Shown here piece by piece: positions 45,751-57,500 of a DNA stretch of 64,000 nucleotides; positions within the stretch are counted from its first letter, which is position 1, and each line of letters opens with the position of its first letter. The position numbers and the translations under genes are program-made. The stretch comes from Varroa destructor (taxonomy: Eukaryota > Arthropoda > Arachnida > Mesostigmata > Varroidae), in NCBI RefSeq assembly GCF_002443255.2, contig NW_019211455.1:41290837-41354836 (forward strand), given 5' to 3'. Under the pieces are notes generated by a model. It saw only the letters and a list, made by a program, of their open reading frames with translations, searched no databases and was not told where the DNA came from.

Positions 45751-45993
45751 TTATGTTTTTCTCCGTAGACACGAATCCGGTGCGACCGAGCCTTCATTTC
45801 CGTCTTCATTAGCCATATTAGCTAGCGGTCCTCCTGGAAGTGGCTTGCCTCGTACGATGATTTGTCCATCAGATGGCCTCCCACTATCGGTGACTTGGCC
45901 TGTGGTTTCTGGGTTGCCGCCTCGTCCTCGTACTGTCATTATCATGATCGTAAGTATTATGATTGTCAATAACATAGACAAACACGGAGTCAT
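45751..45993 (-). CDS. Small ORF with N-terminal hydrophobic segment
   Basis: The reverse-strand ATG at 45,991-45,993 opens an 80-residue ORF with stop. Residues 4-20 are a hydrophobic signal or anchor segment (CLSMLLTIIILTIMIMTV). The rest is hydrophilic, Gly/Pro/Asn-rich and contains RGRGG and VRGKPLPGG. It would be a small secreted or membrane-anchored peptide. There is no known family motif. The reverse frame just downstream (45,491-45,706) is also protein-like and could be a second exon after a GTAAGC site near 45,717. Confidence 0.35.
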   Translation of the reverse strand: MTPCLSMLLTIIILTIMIMTVRGRGGNPETTGQVTDSGRPSDGQIIVRGKPLPGGPLANMANEDGNEGSVAPDSCLRRKT

Positions 45994-46214
45994 TCGATAT
46001 GTTAATTAGGGTAAACCACTAGGGAAAAAAATCTACGATTTGATAAAGATTTTATAGCTGTGCCAACCAGTAGGCCCATTATTATTCAGGAATAATGATA
46101 TTTATTTGTGGGACAGCATTTCCTATTGCGTCCTGCAGTGAGGTAAAGTAGTAAGATCCAACCCTGCACAAAACGTACTCTCTCAAATTCGCGTAAAGTC
46201 CATCTCGTAAAAAA

Positions 46215-46760
46215 ATGAGTCTTTCCAGTGAAGTGAATATCCAAGTCTTAAGAACTGTAGCTGAAGGCGATTCAATTCAAAGAGCACGAGCGTTAGCTCG
46301 TTAGCTAAAATTTGGAGTATTTCGAAGTACCATACTTGCTCGCCTCCATCAACTTGACACGGTAACAAAATTGAACAAAATGCATGCCGCTTCTCTTAAA
46401 GGAGGATTAACCTAGCGACGTGCGCTTCTCTTTGTCTTCAAGCTAACTATAGCTGGCAACTTAGTAAGCCTATCGAACCGTCACTTGTAGTGAAAAATAA
46501 ATTTCCTATTATATGATCACCGCAGACAATCACCTTTGAACCGATAAAACGCCACTTCAAGATGTATAGCTGCAAAAACTCAGTGTCCATTTGGCGGTCT
46601 AGCACAGATGTTTTCCGCTATAACTTCGAGGGGCGCTGTTTCCAGGACGCGGCAACGATACATCGGTTAAGGCTCTATGCTCGTAACAGGCGCTATATGG
46701 GTTTGTTTTGCTTGTTTTCCCTTATATATAGAACCAGTCCGTTCTATATAACGCATTATT
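46215..46760 (+). pseudogene. Second mariner-like transposase pseudogene (different subfamily)
   Basis: Across frames the order of mariner motifs is visible. First is a helix-turn-helix and linker (LKFGVFRSTILARLHQLDTV, then TKLN and a degraded WVPH-like block). Then comes RTVTCSEK-stop-ISYY at 46,471, matching the catalytic RIVTGDEKWISY motif with its Asp changed to Ser and its Trp to a stop. Then LLYDHRRQSPLNR-like sequence, then NSVSIWRSSTDVFRYNFEG (near 46,575), matching KVMVSIWWSSTGVIHYNFL. The third catalytic region and both ends were not found. It looks like a mori/SETMAR-type mariner, distinct from the 40 kb copy. Inactive. Confidence 0.7.
46725..46750. repeat. Perfect 10-bp hairpin, 6-base loop
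   Basis: TATATAGAAC, loop CAGTCC, GTTCTATATA. It sits near the 3' part of the second mariner remnant. Confidence 0.9.
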
Positions 46761-47653
46761 TGACATTACATTAGCATGCACCGATTAACAGCTCGCTAAG
46801 TTAGCGCCTCTGTATATGCTTTCGCATGTCTGTCGTCCTGTTTAATCAGTCAATATAATGGCAAATTGCGGTAGATAATCAGACCCTGGATAAATAACGT
46901 TTCCGCATTTTGCTCCTTTGCGAGCCATGAAGAAAGCGTGTAGAATTCTATTTCTTCAGAGGATTGGCTTCAACACGCAGTAGACGAGTCACGTGTCTGC
47001 GATCGGCCTTGATCTTATACCACTTCAAGAGCCACTAATACGAATTTGTTCGTCGTTGAACGTTATACCAAAGGACCTAGCTCGTGCATCGCCAATAGCT
47101 GGATGCATGGGGACATGGCGCGCACAGGAAGAGGTTCTCATATCATCTGTGTAAAGTTGATTCGTCGTTGGTTTTACATTCCCTGTTTCAACAACAGCAG
47201 TTCGAAATAGACAACACTAATTGATTGAGGTCTTCTACGGATCATTCGTTGAGTGTAGCCATTAAGCCGACATGCTGTGGCGACACTAATGCTAGGGAAG
47301 GAATTGCAATAGAAAAAATCGGATTACAAGATGTGTCTATCAATGGATTGCACAGTTATAATCCCGCTAATATTATTTATGACAGTTTGTCTTAGTTGTC
47401 CGTTGGGTCACATATAGAAGGTTCTTCTAATACGATTTATTATTCAGTATTAAGCCGGCATTGTAATTGTAAATTCAGAGCAAAAAGCTTCATTCAGTGC
47501 TAGACATAACGCACTATAAGCGTCATTATCACACGGTTTCATCAATAAATTTTCAGAGCACTCAATCTATGGACAAGCAAATTTGTCATATTCAGTATCC
47601 AGAGAGCTACAACAATATAAAAACAAGCAGTCCACAAGTATTCTATAGTACAC

Positions 47654-47669
47654 AAAAAAAAAAAAAAAA
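47654..47669. repeat. Poly-A run (16)
   Basis: Sixteen A followed by GAAAAA. The upstream frame (47,497-47,682) ends in this run and is not convincing coding sequence. Confidence 0.9.
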
Positions 47670-47682
47670 GAAAAATTGGTAG

Positions 47683-49146
47683 TTTACTACTATTATTATC
47701 GTTGGTGCACACAGAGTCTGTACACTGTGATCACAACTGTGCACGAACTGTGCATTGAGGATCACTTGTTCTAGAAGAAATTGGCTTCTCCGCTAACTGC
47801 TACAGTAAATAGATCGATATAAGCTCTTCTGAAAAGCACCAAAGGAGCTATTGCTACGTGTATTCTATTGTAGTACACTGTAATAGTACCAACGATTCTG
47901 TTTAAAAAGATAGAACAAGATATACAAATAAAGGGGATGCTATACATGTACAGTACGCGTGTGTCTGACTGATACCTAGTGAGGTAGAAGTGAGGAAAAA
48001 ATCACTAAATCCTTCAGCAATCTATAGTCCACCTTGTCTTTGACCTCCCATTTTCATTACATTGTACTCTTTTGCTACCTAATGTTATTATCTAAGTTGA
48101 TCCTTTAGAACGACAATGGTTGACAAATGACCTTTGTGTCATCCTGTAGTCGTGGCGGAAAAGGAACAAATTATTACTCAGTGCTACCGCTTCTTGCTGT
48201 TACGAATAATGTTTCTGTATGGGGAGCCTATACGGCGCGCCAAATATAGTCACACACTTAGCATCATGCAACATTAACGCGTTACCAGATCACAGATACG
48301 TAGCTAATCTTGTTTATGGAATTGTGGTTAATAATTCTGTTATTCGCGAATTACCAAGAATATTTATACTCGACTAAAGATATCTTCACTAGTAAAACTT
48401 CTTGTTATCAGTTTTTTGGTTGAACCCAACCGGAAGGTGTAACAATAGACAACGCTCCTCCATAACGATCAGATAAGTTCTTCCAGAAAGTATTACTGTT
48501 GGAAAATTCCGGGAAGGCGTTCGCGTTGATAACACTTGATCAGAAACGATAATAAAATCGGAAGAGCTTTCATTTTTTTGGAACCAGTTATGTCTGACTA
48601 GCTTTTGTTTTGTCTTTATGACGCATCGGCTTATTCGATCTCTCCGAATGTTGTTCTTGGTTACAAGTCGTCAGGGAGAAATGTTCGAGAACGACGTTTG
48701 ATTCATATCCGCATTTCCGAGAGGACTGATCGCCATTAGAAATGTACCGTTTATAAACCCTTCCAGCGACACTACGTTCAACCAAAGTCTTGTGACGTTG
48801 ATAGGTTAGGTTAAGATTGTTAACTACTAGCTTGTTGTGTTTAAATGAACAGGAAAACCATCACACTAATTTTCAGTATTAAATATGTATTCAAGTGAAG
48901 TGCGAACGTTCTAATAGTGCAAAAGATTAACACGTAAATAAAGAAGACAATCATCCTAATGATGGCTTGCCTAAAATTATGGCAATCTTCCAAAGTTCAC
49001 CTAATCAAAAAACAACTTCCAATAAGCTTAAGCTGGAAAAGCTCGAAATCAAGTTGGCAGCATAGTAAAGAAAGGGACATCTCCAAAATTTCTGATTCGA
49101 AACGAAACGGTATTATCTATTCCCAGTAAAGAGACTACAAACAACA
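47683..49146. other. No supported gene
   Basis: AT-rich sequence with short frames only; nothing recognisable on either strand. Confidence 0.4.
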
Positions 49147-49280
49147 ATGGGACGCCTCACAGTTCCCTATAGAAAGACGCGTTTGGATGCTGGCGGCTAC
49201 CAGGTCGAATTTGTCACGTACCTCACGGCTTCCTTGGTGATCAAGTCTAAAAAGACTTCACAGCCGGCGGAGGTTATGAG
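49147..49280 (+). CDS. Candidate first coding exon
   Basis: ATG in a good eukaryotic context (ACAACAATGG) opens 44 codons plus two bases that end at a GTACGT donor. The peptide (MGRLTVPYRKTRLDAGGYQV and onward) is basic and protein-like, with no signal peptide. The next exon was not found. Family unknown. Confidence 0.3.
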
Positions 49281-49970
49281 GTACGTTTACAAGAACACGA
49301 CTACGCATTGTCCCCCAGCTCAACGGTAATAATTAATTCAATTTGGGCTCTGCAGTGTAATAGGCTAAATAAGGCGAAGTTAACGGCCCACTTTCTGTGT
49401 ACAAAAGACACAACCTGAGATAATATCTCAAAATCTATATATGAAAACAAGTGAAAAGTTCTACCCTTACCATTATAACAGTAAATATCTAAATACTTTC
49501 ACGAGTGATCTCAAGTGTAAGCACCGAGTCCAGAGTTTGGATATTTGTAAATTGTCATGTGATGATTGTAGGTTATTTGTTATTAAACAAGTAATAGATG
49601 CCTAGTATTTTTAGTTATTCCTTTACTTGTTTATCTTATCTACTTCTTGTGCAGCATATCATATAGAAGCTACATACAGATCGAAACCTAATCAATAACT
49701 AGTCACCTGTCAAGCAAAACAGGCTCAACTAAGTGGAAGGTTACAGCTATGCCTACTATCGTATAAAGGACAGGTGGCGAAGTGACCGATCTTTTTAGCG
49801 GCAGAAATACGAACAATCGGTATCCTTCTTCCGAAAGGCCGCTGCCGCAGTAGCTATGAGCATACGACCATCGCTGAATAAGTGTGCCATTCGGAAAATT
49901 TCACCCGGCTCACACGGTAAAAAATATCGGGAAACGTCATGTAGAATAGTTACAACATGCCTGCCAGCGA

Positions 49971-49993
49971 ATATATATATATATATATATATA
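49971..49993. repeat. AT microsatellite
   Basis: Alternating AT run followed by further palindromic AT-rich sequence to about 50,030. Confidence 0.95.
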
Positions 49994-51317
49994 ATGTTAT
50001 AACATATATATGTGTTAACATATATAATATGTTTATTGTCACACAACTGGCCATAGAACTTATAACTTTGTCGCGTTTGTGTGCCGGTGCTCGTAGCGGT
50101 CGCTGCTGGAACGAACTAGCCGACTTGTTCGCTGTGCTTTATATAGCCATCAGCGACTTCTATCGTCAGTTAGCCAGTGGCATGATCAGTCCCGTTCAAT
50201 TGTTGACTGATCCCCAACGTAGAGAAACTCTCAGAGCAGACGATATAGTTAATTACAATTATACACAAATATTAAAATTTACTCACTTTAAATACCAAGA
50301 TATAACACAAAGAGGGAGCCCAGTAAAGCATACGTTTTGTATCATTATAATCCGCTTTTTTTCACCTGATTGGGCTAATTCAAACGACAATAGTAGCCTT
50401 CGTAGCTAGAGATCAGGGGGTGTATGGTTACATAAAGGACGCACCTCTCCGGGGTCGCCTACAGTTGAGCGGCCACCACAATGCATACAGAGTTACAAGA
50501 CAAGTCTTGAAGACGAAATAAATGGGGGCATCGTTCTGTGGTGGGCGGTGTCCTTCGAGAACTGGTTTTGGCTGGCCTTGTTACTTAATCGTGAAGCAAT
50601 GCTTTGGATTATGGCAAAATCACGCTTAATCTAGCTACCAATCAAGGAGTAAACAGATCCTTTGCAATGATTCGTAGTCTACGTTCGTCGACCTGGAAAG
50701 TATTTGATCGCTTGGCGAGCACTGCGTCGGTAGTCACAGCTAAATGTGGAGTCTACCTCGAACTAGAAAAAGATATTCAAACTTTACTGAATGCTGCAAT
50801 GCTTGAGAAGCTCTCTAAATCACTCATAAACCAGATGTGCGTAAAAACGAATGCACAAATCAAATGCTGGCACCGTTCATCTAAGAGAGTTGCGGAGCTT
50901 ACTTAACGCAGTTCCTTATAGAGCAAGTAATGCGGGCTGGGCGCACCATGGCCTTCCGTCCACAAAAGGCTGTATCAAATATCCTTGATGGCTCTTTTCG
51001 GCGGATCGTGATTCGGTTTTCACTAGTTTTCGCGTCCATAGCGACTTTGAGCTTAGCTTAACCAGAAGCTGTCTGCTGTAAGTTGTGCCTCGAAACTGGC
51101 TGTCGATGGTGCTTGAATTATAAATGCTACTTTTAAACTAGGCTCTGAAAAAGGCAACTTTTCTCACCGAGACGGTCAGTAAGTTTGACCGTTTTTTTTT
51201 TTTTCTTAAAAAAAAGGCCACAATACTTGCTATTGCGTTATGAATAAGGTAGCACGAATTACACGAAAATAGAACCCTGCATGTGGAGAAGGTCGTGCAG
51301 TTATTGGATCTATATAG

Positions 51318-51512
51318 GCCTAATAGTGCACCTTGAGCATTGCGATGACATCGCTTTACCAATGGTGACCCTGCATAAAGACGCTCTTATGACAAAGCTG
51401 GTGCAAGGAGCTGCGTGCTGCGAAATCAACTTCGCGAAGCGTGCCGAAACGGCTCCGCCAAGTTTCCAGTTAAGCGTTCGGCCACCCGGACACTTTATTA
51501 ATGAAATCCTCA
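51318..51512 (+). CDS. Candidate internal exon
   Basis: An AG acceptor (GATCTATATAG) and a consensus GTAAGT donor enclose a frame of 64 codons, phase 1 at both ends. The peptide is clearly protein-like, GC-richer than its flanks, and includes ALPMVTLHKDALMTKLVQGA and FQLSVRPPGHFINEIL. The acceptor lacks a pyrimidine tract. I could not name the family. Confidence 0.4.
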
Positions 51513-54485
51513 GTAAGTTCAGAGTAATCCCATGTAGGGTTTACTTTCAGCTACCTACCACCTATAGCTAGCCGCGCGTTAATGCGCATACACGTCAATA
51601 AAGGAATGCTGCATATTTTTTTTCAAAGATCACAATGGATTCAGTGTTACGACATCATATTCTATACCATCTTTTCTACTTTCGGTTGAGTTCTACTTTC
51701 GGCCCATATGAAGGATGTATGTTTTGCTCTGGCGATGCAGGTAAAAGGATGACTTACACCAACGAAACTTTCAAATAAATCAGGAGCTTGCAAATGTTAG
51801 GCTCCCTAAATCGAAAATAGACCCCATAAATATTGTAGCCAAGCTTAGCAACAGCGAGGCAACGCTACTTACCTGACCAAAATTAGGATTTGGTTGTAAC
51901 CGCTATACTCTGAAAGGCCATTTAGCACGTTGCTTGTTCAAACCCTCATATGATGACCGCAATGTTTTATTGTCCGCGCGATAGAAATGTCTAGCCAATT
52001 GTTTTGTCCAGGAACGTTAGTTGGACTATTGTATATTTAGTAGAACTATCCATTTTCTGCTAACCCTATATATGCAGATGCTAGTTAACGTGCGCGGAAT
52101 GGTGATTCAGCTAGTGCATTGTATGGCTTTTCTGGGATCCTTTTTTGTGGATTCAAACGTAATCAACAACGCTCGACCGAGACGTGCGCATACTCTGTTT
52201 TCGATCAGACATATACACGTTTATTAGTAGCACCAAACGTTTTCTTTTCTGACCTATTAACTATAGTTTTCCTACGAATTTAGCAATGAATATATAAACG
52301 TAACACGTATATTTCAAGTTTTATGGCTACACAATATAAACATACAAATTCCATCGAGTTCTTTGGTTTCAAGCCTTACAGGGTTCTAAATAATGGAAAG
52401 TTTCTTTCTTTTTGTTTCTGATAGTACACAAGCCACAGCACTAGCGGCGCTGCTAGTCACCTCACTTCTGTCAGCTGTTCCTGCAAAAGGCAAATCCCAG
52501 TCCGCAGTTCCCGCAGACTACGTACGCACGTTAAGTTGCTATATCTCATTCTTACCACCGTACTAATAGCTGAGTTTGCATTTTCTGTAAATAGTATTTT
52601 CTTTACCGTATCACCCTTGTTATGCTGCAGAATTACAGCCATGCACGGCTCCCACTTTACACCGCCCGCCTTCAGAGCCCAAACACGACCAAGCACAGAT
52701 CACTTTATCATCTCCTCGAATGTAAATACGGTCATTTATTGATTCGACGGGAGCGTGTCGTTGTTATTATGTTCGGTAGTCGTTCTATGTGGATTATGCT
52801 GTTTGCCGGAGGCAATGCCTACAGAGACAAGCCGATGATACTAAGAGCCTTTTGTGCTTTGTCTTATTGACACGACAGTCAGTGTCATTGGCGGCTGACG
52901 ATCATACAGTAACCACCTGCTATGTGTGCAGCAGCTGTTGAAACACGCAGCACAAACCACCTGTCGAAGCAATGTGCACAACAACTGTTCCTTCCTTTCA
53001 GCAATTTTCTTTGCTTGCTCCATTCTACACTATTAACATGCCAATGAGTAAGCGGTGACGTGACGTTCTTTCTCTTACGAAACTATAAAAAGAGCGATGT
53101 GCTTTACCAAATGAAGAGGCGTGCCAGTAGCAGTAGCTGCGTGATACCGATTGATTTTTAACATTATCTAAGCTTATTTGTACATTAAATGCTTTCAATT
53201 TGCTGTGATGTCAGAGGAGTCGAGTCCTTCATTAATGGTGAGTGACCATCCGTAAATGCCGTAATCCGTATATAGAAATGTTCTTAAGACGGACATTAAA
53301 GGTCGAGTTTATTTAATCTATGTAATAATTTTCGTCATATAAGCGATTAATTAATCGTCACTTTCGTATAGCACCGTCACGTGCGGGTCGAGCGTGTCAG
53401 CTGTTAGAAACAGAAGAGGCGGGTTAATCCTGAGATGGTTGGGTAGCCGGGATCACCAACTCCGTACCTAATTCAAATGCAAACATCATAGACCGTATTG
53501 GTTTTTGAAATACGTGTGAATTAGCCTGCGCAAGCGGGACTTTTTTCCCGAATTTATGTTATTTTAGCTGTTCCGTTACCGATTACAATTACGACACGAG
53601 TGTACAGGTGTACTTTCGAAAGGAGATACATTGCAGACTGAGCTGCGCCGCAGGCGGTTAGACCTTTTTTAGAATGTACATATGATCGCATTTGGCATGA
53701 AAGGATCCTTAATCTTTTAAGGTATAGCACCATTCCTGTTTAAGCTGGCCTCTCGTTCTACTGGTCGCGTCTGTCCCCGAAAAGTGTTTTACGGATTAAG
53801 AGGTTACTCAGTTACTGAAGTGAGCATATGCGGCTTGTCTGATTTAATTACTTAAGGGCAACGTTTAGACCATCTCGAATAGCTTTTTTGCACTGCAAAT
53901 TTACTAATTTTCACCGATACTCGGTATTATTCAGAATACGTCAAAATAGTTTACCCTGCCACGCAGCTAGAGTTAAAGTTAGCCAACTGTTACGTCCGAT
54001 CTAACGTTAAACGGCCAGACAGCCAGTTTTACCGTGGCATTGTATTTAGTCCCAGCAAACAATTCCAAGTCGAGTGAAACGATTCATTAGTGAAGCAAAT
54101 ATAACAAATAAATGCGATAGCTTGCAGTAGCAGTAACATCAGCGATGGACTCAGCACTGACTTCTACTTAATTGGCAGGTCATAGGGGCTACCCCATTGT
54201 CTCCAGAAAGCGATGAACTCCGTTAACTGCGCGCGTCGTCGATGCATCGACTCTGTTGAGCGCAAATTCAAGTAATAAACTGGCCCTATCCGGCATACCT
54301 GTATATACGGCATTGTTTTACAATACAGACTGCCCAGTGTGGCGGTATACAGGTGCGCGGATTCACTTGAGTCACAGAAATAACAGCAGCAAAAACACAC
54401 AAAAATCCGTGAACACACGAATTCACCTTTGCAATAGTAATACTGAGACATTTTTTTGACCCTGTACAAGGGGTTGACATTAGGA
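51513..54485. other. No supported gene
   Basis: Intron-like or intergenic DNA with overlapping short frames at 52,457-53,023 and 54,164-54,565. None has a motif or splice support that I could see. Confidence 0.35.
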
Positions 54486-54584
54486 ATGGATACGGCGGGA
54501 TTAGAACAGTCTGGGATTGCCCAGCAAACCTTCGACATGCGTCTGGAGAATAAACGCGTCGTCACCGAACTGTCTCGGGCGAAA
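54486..54584 (+). CDS. Candidate first coding exon
   Basis: ATG at 54,486 opens exactly 33 codons (MDTAGLEQSGIAQQTFDMRL and onward) to a GTTAGT donor in phase 0. The peptide is polar and probably helical. An AG directly upstream could instead make it an internal exon. Family unknown. Confidence 0.35.
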
Positions 54585-57500
54585 GTTAGTAGGAGCTATG
54601 TGTTAGCTTTACGATGCGATTTTTCGATAATTTTCCGTTGGTATTAATGGCACGTGTACACTGCCAACCTTCCTTCTGCTTCTGGAGCCATCATATTAAT
54701 GCATATTGGGTGCCGCTGATGCTGGTATGCTGGGATTAGCCAACATCATGCGCGTGTGATGGAGACGGGACTAGGCTAAAAAAACGGGAGTAATATGAGC
54801 GGAAAAGCTCAGTCGAGGTACCAATATGTAATGGTTGTAGTGCAACAGCCACATACAACCTGACGACTATCCCGTTTCCATCCTGGTTTTAGTAAATCTA
54901 ATTGATGAATATAGCTAGTGCAACGCAATGGTTGTCGGGGCTGGCCACAGTTTAGTCTAGTCATAATACAACATTTTGAACACAAAAAAAGGCCTAAACT
55001 AGTGTTGCTCATAGTTCATGCGAAAATTACAGAGTCTTGACACTTGTTGTGTCGATACTATCTATGGGTGCTCGTGCGTGGTGCACGGCGGCACGCGTGC
55101 TTGTAGCGGGAAATGTACTTAATAGAACGATATGCATTATCCGGGGTACGTTAAAATCATCATGGGTAATAGAATAGACAGTGGTTGAACTAACTTGATC
55201 GATATAACAACTGCCCCCAGGTGTTTTTTGCAGCAAGTCGAGTAAACTCCTTAAAAACCCCAGCTTAACTACTGCACAGCGTGATCTACCCATCTTATCA
55301 TTTCTAATACAATGCAAAGCTTCGGTTTATTCACAGAACTGTTTTTAAACGTAATGTTATGATAAAAAGACATGAAACAAATGTATGCTATATATATATA
55401 TATATATAGGATCGATTAAGAACTTACAAAACATGACACTGCCAATGTATAGCAGTTAGCACAAACGAATCCAGCGGCCTTTCAAATATAATACCTTTTG
55501 AACTATGAAGATTGTAGGAACTACCATCATCTTATTCCGAATCTACATGGCGCTGCCACCGAACTCGACTTCTCTCTAGAGCGACGCCATTCTTTCATCT
55601 GGTCTGTCTTCGATTGTCTGTAAAGATTGACATTATGTTTCGTCTATGATGACCGTACCCTTCAAGCTGGTTTTTTCTTATTGGATTTCCGCAAGTTGCA
55701 CGTGGAATACACTGCATGTATTTCCAACTAGCCTAAAATTAATTCACGGAGTACCCATTTTTTACTCAGTTCCCGCCTTTTCAGCAATTGAAAAAGTATC
55801 TATCACTTTATCGCTCACCTTTGGCTTAGAACACAGGTCCTGGACCAAGAAAATCAGCCCTATACTTGTTGTTCCATATAGTAACATCCTAGTGTATGGG
55901 ATCGTGTAGATTTCCATTCCATTTTGTTACGCATTTTTTATGCGGAAACGCGTGGAAAATTTCGCATGAAATATTTTTATCACTAAATATAATCCGCATC
56001 GTAATTAGTGTCATCGTGGGCTCTCGTACGTAATTTTTTTAGTTTCTTTTATAGTTGAATGTAATTTCATACAATATGCAATATTACTTATCGTAAGGTG
56101 ATACTTATCTGTGATTGTGAATCCTTTAAAATCCGTGCCACAATAAACTTTTATTTTGTTCGACCGTTTTATATCGAACATTGAATGCGAACAGGGACGA
56201 GCAGTCATGGAATAGATGTTACTTTAGCATTCGTTATATGATTGTTATACTCTAGTACAGAAACGCTTATGTAATCACTGCATATTCTAGGAACTGTTGT
56301 TTTTGAACGAATTCTACCTACGTATACATATATGCTCATTTATTAACTATTATAAACACAATGAGACCTCTCTGTTAGTGAGTTCATTACTGGAGGCGCT
56401 TTTCTGCCCTGCATGTCGCATATTTTTTCAGCTTCTACTTGTTGATGTCACGACTGTTCCAAGTTATGTGCGCAGAAACATACGCAATTCTTATATATTT
56501 TCTTAAATCTATCAGTTCAGCTAGACAAGCGTCCTTGGCAGACTTTTCATCCCATTATAACTTAGTCAAACATCGTTGATCACTTGACCGATCGTTTTAT
56601 TTAGACTTGCTAGGTATTTGATTTTTTGTTACAACAATGACAAACCCATTGATTCGACAAACAAATCGATACGAATAAACCTTATACCGCCTATAATCTT
56701 CGTCGATTACGGTTTAAATGGTAATGGTTGATGCCCGTCCGCTTATCTTGTCGATGCCACATCAGCTGTATGTAGTCTTTACAAATATATGCATTGGGAA
56801 TTATGCAGATTTTGAGATTAATATTCGTAATAATTTTGAATAAGTCTATTTTCTTTGTCTATGTTTGATACTTCCGGCCTTCTATGACTCTTAACTTATC
56901 TGTTTAATTACATCAAAATATGCTAATCCGCAAATCTGGCGACCATCACTAATGTAACTACGCAGATAGAATATTATTGAAACAAAGCGTTTAGTTGACT
57001 TAAAAATTTTATATGGCGTCAACCCTACAAGCCCATATGCAATTACGCTTTCGTGCCGTAAACATTTCATTCCATATCCACAATATATATATACTTTGGT
57101 GATTATATGCACCATATATATATACATATAAGGTGCATATATGCCACACAAAATTTGCAAGAGTCAGTAAGTATACGACATGCATCACACGAGAGATAAT
57201 AAAGATATCTATATATTCAGTAATATTCTGCGGTAAACAACATTACCTCTATCGCATTATAGGGTAGCATGGGAAAGTTGATAACAGAATGTATTTGATG
57301 TGATGAAGGCTTTATTCGGTCGACAATACATTGGCCAGCCAATTGACAGCCTCTCGAATCAACGGCATACAAGCGGCTCAGATGACCAATCATGATGTAC
57401 TCATCAGTCTGAACTGGTTTCCCAGCTGTGATATGGTTCGTCTGTCGCGTAAGACTTCGCTTATCAATACTGTACCGCTTACATTGTGTAATGCATATCG

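Noticed and set aside
46562..46774. Independent 70-codon ORF
   Set aside because: Its start matches the central strand of a mariner transposase; it is part of the second pseudogene.
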